Shown in pieces: positions 6,140-12,883 of a stretch of DNA of 14,818 bases. The DNA is from Chloroflexia bacterium (GTDB lineage: Bacteria > Chloroflexota > Chloroflexia > QHBQ01 > JADMIH01), in the NCBI GenBank assembly GCA_025927935.1, contig JAICKM010000082.1, forward strand, positions 1 to 14,818, in the 5' to 3' direction. Position 1 is the stretch's first letter, and every line of letters begins with the position of its first letter. The position numbers and the translations under genes are program-made. Under the pieces are notes generated by a model that saw only the letters and a list, made by a program, of their open reading frames with translations, did not search any database and was not told where the DNA came from.

Positions 6140-6670
6140 ATGACGCTGGCCGCGCGGTTGCGTGCGGTGCTGCCCTTGCTGGCCCTGGCCGCCCTCATTC
6201 TGGTTGCCGACCAGTTGACCAAGCTCTGGATCGTGTCGGCCATTGGCCGGGGTGCGCCGTCGCACGAGATCGACATTATCCCCGGTTGGTTCGTGTTCCA
6301 GTATGTTGAGAACACCGGTGCGGCGTTCGGCATGTTGACCAACGGTAGCTGGCTGCTGGCGTTTATCGCAGCGGCGGTGGTGGTCGGCATTGTCGTCATG
6401 GCGCCACGCATGCAGCAAGAGGCGGCCGCCGGCCTGGCCCGCTGGCAGATGTTGCTCAGTCTGGGCCTCGTGCTGGGTGGAGCGGTGGGCAACCTGGCCG
6501 ACCGGCTCACCCGCGGCTATGTGGTCGATTTTATCCTGGTGCCCCCCGCCCAGGTGACGCTCGGCGGCACGCTCTACCACTTCCCCAATTTCAACGTAGC
6601 CGACAGCGCCATTACCGTCGGCATCGTGCTCCTGCTGATCGGCCTGTTCTTGGCCGGGGAGCGCAAGTAA
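6140..6670 (+). CDS. lspA: Lipoprotein signal peptidase (prolipoprotein signal peptidase II)
   Basis: Seen: 176 residues from ATG 6140. Four membrane spans are expected (about 10-30, 68-86, 102-118, 155-172). Family motifs are all present: ADQLTKLW (23-30), VENTGAAFG (56-64), GGAVGNLADR (113-122, catalytic D121), VVDF and FNVADSAI (151-158, catalytic D155). Known: the aspartyl protease removes the signal peptide from diacylglyceryl-modified prolipoproteins in the membrane. Start choice: the same frame is open upstream, with GTG codons at 6035, 6047 and 6053 near the stop of the preceding gene (6043-6045). These would add a 29-35 residue Pro/Ala-rich cytoplasmic tail. ATG 6140 gives normal family length, with GGAGG 14 bases upstream. 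If an upstream GTG is used, the gene is coupled to the DksA-type gene. Next gene follows after 22 bp. Confidence 0.96.
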   Translation: MTLAARLRAVLPLLALAALILVADQLTKLWIVSAIGRGAPSHEIDIIPGWFVFQYVENTGAAFGMLTNGSWLLAFIAAAVVVGIVVMAPRMQQEAAAGLARWQMLLSLGLVLGGAVGNLADRLTRGYVVDFILVPPAQVTLGGTLYHFPNFNVADSAITVGIVLLLIGLFLAGERK

Positions 6671-6692
6671 GGCCCCGGCGCGGCTCCCTGCC

Positions 6693-7637
6693 ATGCCCGA
6701 GTTCACCGCCATCGTCACCCCGGATCAGGCCGGCGAGCGCCTGGACCGGATGCTGCCCCTGCTGGGCGGCGAACTCTCCCGTTCCTACGGCCAGCAATTG
6801 ATCGCCGCGGGCCAGGTCCTGCTGAACGGCCGCCCCGCCCGTGCCTCCCAGAAGCTGAAGGCCGGCGACACCGTCCAGGTCACGGTCCCTGCTGCCGCGC
6901 CCACCACCGTCGAAGCCCAGCCGATGGACCTGCGCGTGGTCTACGAAGACGCCGACGTGCTGGTGGTGGATAAACCGGCGGGCCTGGTCGTGCATCCCGC
7001 GCCCGGCCACCCCAGCGGCACGCTGGTCAATGCCCTGCTGGCCCACACCGATCAGCTCTCGCTGCACGGCGATATCCGCCCCGGCATCGTCCACCGCCTC
7101 GACAAAGATACCAGCGGGCTGCTGGTCGTGGCCCGCACGGATGCCGCGCACACCCATCTGGTGCGCCAGCACCAGGCGCGCACCATGGACAAGCAGTACC
7201 TGGGCCTGGTCCTGGGCCAACCGCAGCCGCCCACCGGCCTCATTGACGCGCCCATCGCCCGCGACCCGCGCGACCGCAAGCGCCAGGCCGTGCTGGCGAC
7301 CGGACGCCCGGCCCGCACGCGCTACACCACCGAAGCGATCTATTATCCCGGTCACAACCTGGAGACCTGCGCCCTGCTGCGTTTGCGCCTGGAAACGGGC
7401 CGCACGCACCAGATCCGCGTCCACATGGCCTACATCGGCCACCCGATTCTCGGCGATGCGGTCTACGGCGCGCGGACCCTGCGCGCGGCGCGCGCCCTGG
7501 GCCTGGAGCGCCAGTTCTTGCACGCAACCGCCCTGGCCTTCGACCTACCGTCGTTGGGCCGGCGCGTGGCCTTCACCAGCCCCTTGCCGCCCGACTTGGC
7601 CGCCGTCCTGGCCCGGTTGGCGCTGCCCGGTTCTTGA
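6693..7637 (+). CDS. rluD: Ribosomal large-subunit pseudouridine synthase, RluD type
   Basis: Seen: 314 residues. An S4 RNA-binding domain (about 14-65; GERLDRMLPLL, SRSYGQQLIAAGQVLLNG) precedes the RluA-family catalytic domain (about 80-305). Signature VVDKPAGLVVHPAPGH is at 91-106, catalytic motif HRLDKDTSGLLV at 134-145 with nucleophile D137, and LETGRTHQIRVHMAYIGHPI toward the C-terminus. Known: RluD converts uridines of helix 69 of 23S rRNA to pseudouridine. Assignment to RluD rather than RluC or YlyB-like paralogues rests on the S4 domain, overall length and location beside lspA. No clear Shine-Dalgarno sequence precedes the ATG; reinitiation after lspA (22 bp away) may drive translation. 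Confidence 0.94.
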   Translation: MPEFTAIVTPDQAGERLDRMLPLLGGELSRSYGQQLIAAGQVLLNGRPARASQKLKAGDTVQVTVPAAAPTTVEAQPMDLRVVYEDADVLVVDKPAGLVVHPAPGHPSGTLVNALLAHTDQLSLHGDIRPGIVHRLDKDTSGLLVVARTDAAHTHLVRQHQARTMDKQYLGLVLGQPQPPTGLIDAPIARDPRDRKRQAVLATGRPARTRYTTEAIYYPGHNLETCALLRLRLETGRTHQIRVHMAYIGHPILGDAVYGARTLRAARALGLERQFLHATALAFDLPSLGRRVAFTSPLPPDLAAVLARLALPGS

Positions 7638-7649
7638 CTCTATGCCCTT

Positions 7650-7655
7650 AAGGAG
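7650..7655 (+). promoter_or_regulatory. Ribosome binding site fixing the epimerase start at 7660
   Basis: AAGGAG sits 4 bases before ATG 7660. The in-frame ATG at 7642 lies upstream of this site and lacks its own. Confidence 0.6.
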
Positions 7656-7659
7656 CTTT

Positions 7660-8709
7660 ATGCGTATCTTGATCACCGGCTCCAGCGGCCAGATCGGCAC
7701 CAACCTGGCCCTGCGCCTCCTGGCTGACGGCCATCAGGTCTTCGGCGTCGATAAGCGCCTCAACACCTGGACCGAGGCTTTCCGCTACATCTTGCAGGAC
7801 CTCAGCGGCCATTACCCCGCCTATCCCACCGGCATAGGCGGCGTCGATTACCCGCCCGCCGATGTGGTGGTCCACCTGGCCGCCCACGCCAAGGTGCACC
7901 AATTGGTGCGCTATCCGCACCGCGCGCTCGAAAACATGATCATGACCTTCAACGTGCTGGAGTATTGCCGCCAGACCGGCACGCCGATCATCTTTTCCAG
8001 CAGCCGCGAGGTCTACGGCGACATCCATCGCTTCAGCACCGAGGAGACCAGCGCCGACTTCGCCTATACGGAGAGCACTTATTCGGCCAGCAAGATCACC
8101 GGCGAGGCGCTGATCTACTCGTATGCGCGCTGCTACGGGCTGCGTTACCTGGTCTTCCGCTTCAGCAATGTCTATGGTCGCTATGACAACGACATCGCGC
8201 GCATGGAACGGGTGATCCCGCTGTTTATCCGCCGCATCAGCCGCGACGAGCCGATCACCATCTACGGCCCAGAAAAAGTGCTCGACTTCACCTACATCGA
8301 CGATTGCGTGGGCGGCATCGTGCGCGGTATCACGGCCCTGGCGAGCGGGCAGGTGGGTAATCAGACGATCAACCTGGCCTATGGCGAGGGCAACACGCTC
8401 ATCCGCATGGCCGAACTGGTCGGCGCCGCCCTGGGCCATACGCCGCGCATCACCGTTGCGCCGCCGCTGCTCGGCGAAGTCACCCACTATGTCGCCAACA
8501 TCGGCAAGGCCCACGAACTGTTAGGCTACACACCCCAGGTGCCGCTCGATGAAGGCATCCGCCGCGCGGTCGCCTGGTCCCGCGAGTGGGCCGCCGCCCA
8601 CCCTGGCGCCGACGCGCTCACTGCCGCCGCGGGCGCCGAAGGCAGCACCGCGCTCGGCATCGGTTACAAGCAAGAGGTGGAATCCGCGGACGACTACCCG
8701 GCGGAGTAA
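7660..8709 (+). CDS. NAD-dependent nucleotide-sugar epimerase/dehydratase (extended SDR)
   Basis: Seen: 349 residues. The Rossmann motif is TGSSGQIGTNL (6-16), with acidic D31 after the second strand, favouring NAD over NADP. HLAAHAKV is at 72-79, a catalytic serine region SSS at 113-115, and the YxxxK pair is Y141/K145 (YSASK). FRFSNVYGRYD (167-177) and DFTYIDDCVGGI (209-220) are typical of UDP-glucose 4-epimerase, dTDP-glucose dehydratase and UDP-glucuronate decarboxylase relatives. The last 40 residues (AAAHPGADALTAA onward) are low-complexity and outside the family core. Known: these enzymes remodel nucleotide sugars for surface polysaccharide or glycoprotein synthesis. The exact substrate cannot be read from sequence. 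The gene follows rluD after 22 bp, probably in the same transcript. A hairpin lies 70 bp past the stop. Confidence 0.92.
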   Translation: MRILITGSSGQIGTNLALRLLADGHQVFGVDKRLNTWTEAFRYILQDLSGHYPAYPTGIGGVDYPPADVVVHLAAHAKVHQLVRYPHRALENMIMTFNVLEYCRQTGTPIIFSSSREVYGDIHRFSTEETSADFAYTESTYSASKITGEALIYSYARCYGLRYLVFRFSNVYGRYDNDIARMERVIPLFIRRISRDEPITIYGPEKVLDFTYIDDCVGGIVRGITALASGQVGNQTINLAYGEGNTLIRMAELVGAALGHTPRITVAPPLLGEVTHYVANIGKAHELLGYTPQVPLDEGIRRAVAWSREWAAAHPGADALTAAAGAEGSTALGIGYKQEVESADDYPAE

Positions 8710-8777
8710 GCTTCCAGCCCATTCCGCCCCGATCCAGATTCCGCCCGCGATGCGCCGTTATACAGGCGCCGGGCGGT

Positions 8778-8792
8778 GGGGATGTGATCCCC
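8778..8792 (+). terminator. Hairpin after the epimerase gene, possible terminator
   Basis: A perfect 6-bp stem GGGGAT / ATCCCC with loop GTG lies 68 bases after the stop codon. No T-tract follows, so factor-independent termination is doubtful. It may instead protect the transcript's 3' end. Confidence 0.3.
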
Positions 8793-9089
8793 TATGAGAC
8801 CGGCCCCGCCATCCCCCGCTCCGATTCCGGGGCGGGAGCATTACCTTCCCACCCTGTTTGGCACGATAAAATAACTCCATGTTCCCCATGACCGGGGCAG
8901 GCAGGCTTGTCACGATCAATAGTCTTGCAGGTTCGTGCTCGGCGATTAGGCAGGCCCTCTATTGCAACAAACAACACATATTCATTCAATTGTAAGTTCT
9001 TCCAGAACACGAAAACGAACAAATTTACATCTTCACGGACCGCAAATACTACAATATATTAGCACACGTCGGAATCGGTCTGCGAACTA

Positions 9090-9117
9090 TTGATTCAAGC
9101 GCCAAGGCGGATATAAT
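9090..9117 (+). promoter_or_regulatory. Strong sigma-70-type promoter upstream of the phosphatase gene
   Basis: TTGATT (9090-9095), a 16-bp spacer and consensus TATAAT (9112-9117). AT-rich sequence directly upstream could act as an UP element. The start would be near 9124, 456 bases before the ATG at 9580, an unusually long leader. Confidence 0.65.
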
Positions 9118-9236
9118 AGTACTAGTTTCCACCGGCAATGAAGGGTGATGCATACGATTTGCCTCCGTGTCTAGCCAACAGCCAGCATCGCCAGCATGAT
9201 TGGTGTGCATTGCGGGGATAGCGCATGGGTGGAAGC

Positions 9237-9253
9237 CGCCCGATCCTCGGGCG
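9237..9253 (+). other. GC-rich hairpin in the leader
   Basis: CGCCCGA / TCGGGCG form a perfect 7-bp stem around a TCC loop, about 115-130 bases after the predicted transcription start. A competing outer pairing AGCGC (9220-9224) with GCGCT (9251-9255) is possible, so the leader could adopt two folds. No known riboswitch class is recognised. Confidence 0.35.
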
Positions 9254-9563
9254 CTGTGCTGTGACTAGATCTGATTTCTTGTGACCACTCGTACCTCAGC
9301 ATTCGCCCATTTCCTGAGCAACTGACCGGATCTAGGAGCGGTAGAGACCTGCATCCGGCATAATCTTATATCGGATTCCTGTTACTCGGGGTGGTTGTAG
9401 TCCTTGTGCCCGGATTCTATGCGCGCACTACAACTATGCCCGGCGCGGGCCTGGGCCGAACGCGCTCTTGCTTTCGCCAACTCACGGTTTGAACGCTCGG
9501 AATCGGTGTTCAGCACGCGGAGTAGCCTGGCCGCCGCGCCCCTTACCTCCGGCAGCCGGGAGC

Positions 9564-9569
9564 TAAGGA
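9564..9569 (+). promoter_or_regulatory. Ribosome binding site favouring the first of three ATGs
   Basis: TAAGGA lies 10 bases before ATG 9580. The in-frame ATGs at 9589 and 9598 would be 19 and 28 bases away, too far for direct use. Confidence 0.5.
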
Positions 9570-9579
9570 CTTACATCTC

Positions 9580-9606
9580 ATGCCGCTCATGCCGCTCATG
9601 CCGCCA
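9580..9606 (+). repeat. Triplicated 9-bp start-codon repeat
   Basis: ATGCCGCTC, ATGCCGCTC and ATGCCGCCA follow one another in frame (MPLMPLMPP), giving three possible start codons. Two copies are identical and the third differs in its last two bases. Confidence 0.85.
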
Positions 9607-12600
9607 CGCAGTCTCAGGCGCTTTTTGTGTGCTGCCCTCCTTGCCGGTTGCAGCCTGATCAGCGTCGCGCAGGCCCAGGAAGCCGTTCCCAATCCCCCTG
9701 AAGCTGCGGGGGCCCGCTCCCTTGACCTGACCGTGATCCCGGTCAGCGTCGGAGAGATCGCCGTCCAGTGGACGCCGTTAGATCCCGGTGTGGTAGGCTA
9801 CACGCTGTGGCGCGACGATCAGGTGCTGGGCACGGTGGATGGGCGGACCCTTAGTTACCGCGATACCGCCGTGCAGCCGGCGACTCATTACCAATACCGG
9901 GTCACGGCTATGGGCTTGGGAGTCACGACGCTGGCGGACTCACCCGCGGTCGGCGTGCGGACGCCCGCGTGGCCCCCGCTGCCTGACACCCTGCCGCCGG
10001 CTGCCCCCGACGACATGGATGCGGTCAGTACCGCCGCGGGCATCCTGCTCGACTGGTATCCGGGCGCCGACGATACCGACGTGACCGCGTATGAGATCCG
10101 TCGCAATGGGCAGATCCTGACCCTCGTCAACAACGGCACCCTGCGCTATATTGATCGCCAGGTCGAACCGGCCACGGTCTACACGTACACCATTGACGCC
10201 GTGGACACGGTCGGGCGGCGCTCTGACCCATCCCCGGCGGCCACGGCGCGCATGGTGGGCCGGCCGGTCCCGGCGCTGCCCACGGTGGTCGTGCCCCCGG
10301 CAGCCGTTCGCTCCGCGGGCTTCGCCGCGGAGTTGCGGCGCTATCCGTACCTGACCGACGTGGTCGACACTTACGCCACGGTCAACTGGGCTACCGATAA
10401 TTCCGGCAGCACCGCCAGCGTCACCTGGGGCCAGGTCGGCAGCGACTCCTGCGCCGCCCATTCCGCCACGGCGACCAAAACCAGCATGACCGTCAACGGC
10501 GTCACCGAATACCAGTGGCAAGCTGAACTGGCGTTGAGTGCCAACACCCAGTATTGCTATCGGGTATATCTCGGTAACACCGACCTGCTCGGCTCTGACC
10601 CCTCACCCCACTTCTGGACCCAGGTCCCGGCGGGCGGCAGCACCCCCTATTCGTTCGCTGTGTTCGGCGATTGGGGCAATGTGGACGAGACCGGTGCCAA
10701 TCCCGACCAGGCCAACGTGATGGCCCAGATCGCCGCCAGCGGCGCCCGCTTCGCCTTCACTAGCGGCGACAACGCCTACCCCTCCGGCAGCCAGAGCAAC
10801 TACGGTGACCTGACCCAGAGCGGCTCCGGCCTCAGCGGCGTCTTCGGCCCCGCCTTCTGGACAGTGGCCGGGGCGACCATTCCGCTCTTCCCGGCCACCG
10901 GCAACCACGGCCTTTCGCGCTCCGATACCAACCACCCCCATTTGCTCAACTGGCCGCAGGACCGCGCTGTCAGCACTTCTAACGGGCGGTACGTCCGCGA
11001 CGCCTACTGCTGCGTCAACGGCTCGGCTCCGGCCAGCTATCCGAGCGCCTGGTATGCCTTCGACGCCGGGACCGCCCGGTTCTACGTGCTGACCGCCGCC
11101 TGGGCCGACGGCAACACCGGTTCGGGCAGCGCCTACCAGAATGACCACGACGCCCACTGGACGCCGAGCAGCGCCGAGTACCAGTGGTTGGAGAACGACC
11201 TGGCAACGCACGATGCCGCAGTGAAGTTCGCCATCTTCCACTACCCGCTCTACTCGGATAACAGCAGCGAGACTTCCGATCCCTTCCTGCATGGCCCGGA
11301 CAGCCTGGAAGGGCTGCTGAGCCGCTACGGGGTGGATATTGCCTTCAACGGCCACGCCCACCTGTACCAGCGCAACTTCGCTTCGGGGCCGGACGGCCTG
11401 ATCAGCTACGTCACCGGCGGTGGCGGAGCCAAGGTCGAGCCGATCAGCCACTGTAGCGCGCTCGACGCCTACGGCATCGGCTGGAGCTATTCGGCGAACG
11501 GCGGCGCGGGCGGCGGCAGCGCCTGCGGCAGCGCCGCCCGGCCCACGTCCCGCGATCAGGTGTTCCACTTCCTGCTGGTCACGGTCAACGGCACGCAGGT
11601 CACGGTAGCCCCCACCGACTCCCAGGGCCGCACCTTCGATGTGCAGACCTATGACTTCGGCGCGAACCCCGGTACTCCGTCGCCAACCCCAATCGTGACC
11701 AACACGCCAACCCCGACGGCCACCGGCACCCCCCGCGCGACGGCGACGATCACGCCCGGCGCGACATCAACGGCCACCAGTACACCTAGCCCGACATCAA
11801 CAGCGACGAGCACGCCCAGCGCGACGCCAACTGATACACCTACCCGAACGCCGACCCGTACACCCAGCCCGACGGCGACGGCGAGCAACACGCCAACTCG
11901 TACACCGAGCGCGACGGCGACGGCGAGCAACACCCCAACCCGGACGGCGACCCGCATACCGAGCGCAACGCCGACCAACAGGCCCACCCGTACACCCCGT
12001 GTAACCCCGGCGGCGACCAACACGCCGTCGCATACGCCCACCCATGTTCCGACACAGGCGCCTACATTCACGCCGACCCGTGAAGCCACGATTACACCCA
12101 CCGTTGCTCCCTCGCGCACGGCGGAACCGACCGCTACCCCCTTCCCACCGGCCTGTACGCTCAACTTTGTCGATGTGCCGGCGAGCAATCCCTTCTATCG
12201 CTATATCACCTGGCTGGCCTGTCGCGGCTATGTGAGCGGCTACTCCTGCGGAGCGGCGGACGAGTCCTGTCCGGGAACCTACTTCCGGCCCAGCGCCGAT
12301 GTGACGCGCGGGCAATTGCTGAAAATGGTCGTCAACGCAGCGGGCTGGCCCGCCGCCACCGGCGGGCAAACCTTTGAGGATGTGCCGCCCGGCAGCCCCT
12401 TCTATCCATTCATCGAGACCGGGGCACGCCAGGGCATCATTGCCGGGTACACCTGCGGCCGGTCTGGCGAACCGTGCGTGGCGCCCTTCAACCGGCCGTA
12501 TTTCCACCCCAGTAGCAGCATTACCCGCGGTCAGCTCAGCAAAGTCCTCACGCTGGGGCGGAGCTATCCGCTTCCGGACCACCCCACGCCCACTTTTGCC

Positions 12601-12804
12601 GACGTGCCGCTGGGGCATCCGTTCTATCCCTACATCGAGGCGCTGGTGGCGCAAGGCATCATCAGTGGCTATACCTGTGGCGGGCCTGGCGAACCCTGCC
12701 CGGCCCGCTACTTCCGGCCCGATGCGAGTGCCACACGAGCGCAGGTCAGCAAGGTCGTTGCCGGCGCTTACGCCACGCCTTATCGCGCTGCCGGCGAACA
12801 TTAA
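9580..12804 (+). CDS. Secreted purple-acid-phosphatase-like metallophosphoesterase with three SLH domains
   Basis: Seen: 1074 residues. Signal peptide 1-33 contains both a lipobox (L21-A-G-C24) and a signal-peptidase-I-type site (VAQA-Q). Two fibronectin-III-like domains (about 48-128, 141-226) and a purple-acid-phosphatase N-terminal-like beta domain (about 253-350) follow. The metallophosphoesterase domain (about 357-690) has every metal motif: GDWG (D364), GDNAY (D397), GNHG (N442, H443), FHYP (H554) and GHAHLYQR (H592, H594). A Thr/Pro linker (about 698-856) leads to three SLH-type repeats (about 862-923, 931-994, 1005-1067). Known: this enzyme class hydrolyses phosphate esters at a binuclear metal centre, and SLH domains bind cell-wall polymer. 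Inference: a surface-held phosphatase or nucleotidase, perhaps for phosphate scavenging. It has its own promoter at 9090 and faces the M20 gene. Alternative: a phosphodiesterase with another substrate. Confidence 0.93.
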   Translation: MPLMPLMPPRSLRRFLCAALLAGCSLISVAQAQEAVPNPPEAAGARSLDLTVIPVSVGEIAVQWTPLDPGVVGYTLWRDDQVLGTVDGRTLSYRDTAVQPATHYQYRVTAMGLGVTTLADSPAVGVRTPAWPPLPDTLPPAAPDDMDAVSTAAGILLDWYPGADDTDVTAYEIRRNGQILTLVNNGTLRYIDRQVEPATVYTYTIDAVDTVGRRSDPSPAATARMVGRPVPALPTVVVPPAAVRSAGFAAELRRYPYLTDVVDTYATVNWATDNSGSTASVTWGQVGSDSCAAHSATATKTSMTVNGVTEYQWQAELALSANTQYCYRVYLGNTDLLGSDPSPHFWTQVPAGGSTPYSFAVFGDWGNVDETGANPDQANVMAQIAASGARFAFTSGDNAYPSGSQSNYGDLTQSGSGLSGVFGPAFWTVAGATIPLFPATGNHGLSRSDTNHPHLLNWPQDRAVSTSNGRYVRDAYCCVNGSAPASYPSAWYAFDAGTARFYVLTAAWADGNTGSGSAYQNDHDAHWTPSSAEYQWLENDLATHDAAVKFAIFHYPLYSDNSSETSDPFLHGPDSLEGLLSRYGVDIAFNGHAHLYQRNFASGPDGLISYVTGGGGAKVEPISHCSALDAYGIGWSYSANGGAGGGSACGSAARPTSRDQVFHFLLVTVNGTQVTVAPTDSQGRTFDVQTYDFGANPGTPSPTPIVTNTPTPTATGTPRATATITPGATSTATSTPSPTSTATSTPSATPTDTPTRTPTRTPSPTATASNTPTRTPSATATASNTPTRTATRIPSATPTNRPTRTPRVTPAATNTPSHTPTHVPTQAPTFTPTREATITPTVAPSRTAEPTATPFPPACTLNFVDVPASNPFYRYITWLACRGYVSGYSCGAADESCPGTYFRPSADVTRGQLLKMVVNAAGWPAATGGQTFEDVPPGSPFYPFIETGARQGIIAGYTCGRSGEPCVAPFNRPYFHPSSSITRGQLSKVLTLGRSYPLPDHPTPTFADVPLGHPFYPYIEALVAQGIISGYTCGGPGEPCPARYFRPDASATRAQVSKVVAGAYATPYRAAGEH
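11860..11943 (+). repeat. 42-bp tandem duplication in the Thr/Pro linker
   Basis: Two in-frame 14-residue units ([14 protein letters not shown] and [14 protein letters not shown]; residues 761-788) are nearly identical at DNA level. This is a recent-looking duplication within a linker otherwise made of degenerate TPT/TAT repeats (11672-12147). Confidence 0.75.
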
Positions 12805-12845
12805 CCGGCTCATCCGCACGAGGCGCCAGGGACGCGACGCACTTT

Positions 12846-12883
12846 CCCCCTTCCCGCGCCGGGAAGGGGGGCAGGGGGGTTAG
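12846..12883. repeat. Palindromic interspersed repeat, copy 2
   Basis: This copy has the same 11-bp stem CCCCCTTCCCG / CGGGAAGGGGG (12846-12856, 12860-12870) with CGC loop as copy 1, and the same GGGGGGTTAG right end (12874-12883). It lacks the left CTAACCC arm. It fills the gap between two convergent genes and contains the complement of the M20 stop codon (12880-12882). It may also act as a two-way RNA hairpin at the gene ends, but no T-tract is present on either side. Confidence 0.8.

Larger units (their letters stand above)
8710..9579. other. 870-bp intergenic region with an AT-rich core
   Basis: No credible gene is seen on either strand. From left to right it holds a GC-rich hairpin (8778-8792), an AT-rich stretch (about 8865-9120, including 8961-9060 with 32 G/C in 100), a short palindrome GTTCT-TCC-AGAAC (8996-9008), a strong promoter (9090-9117), a 7-bp hairpin (9237-9253) and a distant inverted pair CTAGATC/GATCTAG (9265-9271, 9329-9335). 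The segment 9124-9579 is probably the long untranslated leader of the phosphatase gene, or encodes a small RNA plus a second unseen promoter. Confidence 0.6.

Noticed and set aside
7030..7659. Long N-terminal extension of the epimerase
   Set aside because: It is a shifted frame of rluD, rich in Arg/Ser/Trp; the Rossmann fold and ribosome site begin at 7660.
8792..9022. 76-residue minus-strand open frame in the AT-rich region
   Set aside because: It starts at a TTG with no ribosome site and shows no domain; composition follows the underlying DNA.
9124..9400. c-di-GMP or other known riboswitch, or a tRNA-like fold
   Set aside because: No conserved core of a known class and no cloverleaf could be recognised by eye; only simple hairpins are present.
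9404..9658. 84-residue plus-strand frame upstream of the phosphatase
   Set aside because: It overlaps the signal peptide region in another frame and has no ribosome site or recognisable sequence.
11672..12147. CRISPR-like or minisatellite array
   Set aside because: Repeats are short, degenerate and in frame with the TPT linker; there are no regular spacers.
11649..12188. 179-residue Val/Gly-rich minus-strand frame
   Set aside because: Complement of the Thr/Pro linker repeats; low-complexity artefact.
12846..12870. Rho-independent terminator
   Set aside because: The stem is strong but neither strand has a T-run after it, and the same stem occurs between promoters at 5530-5554, so it is better explained as an interspersed repeat.
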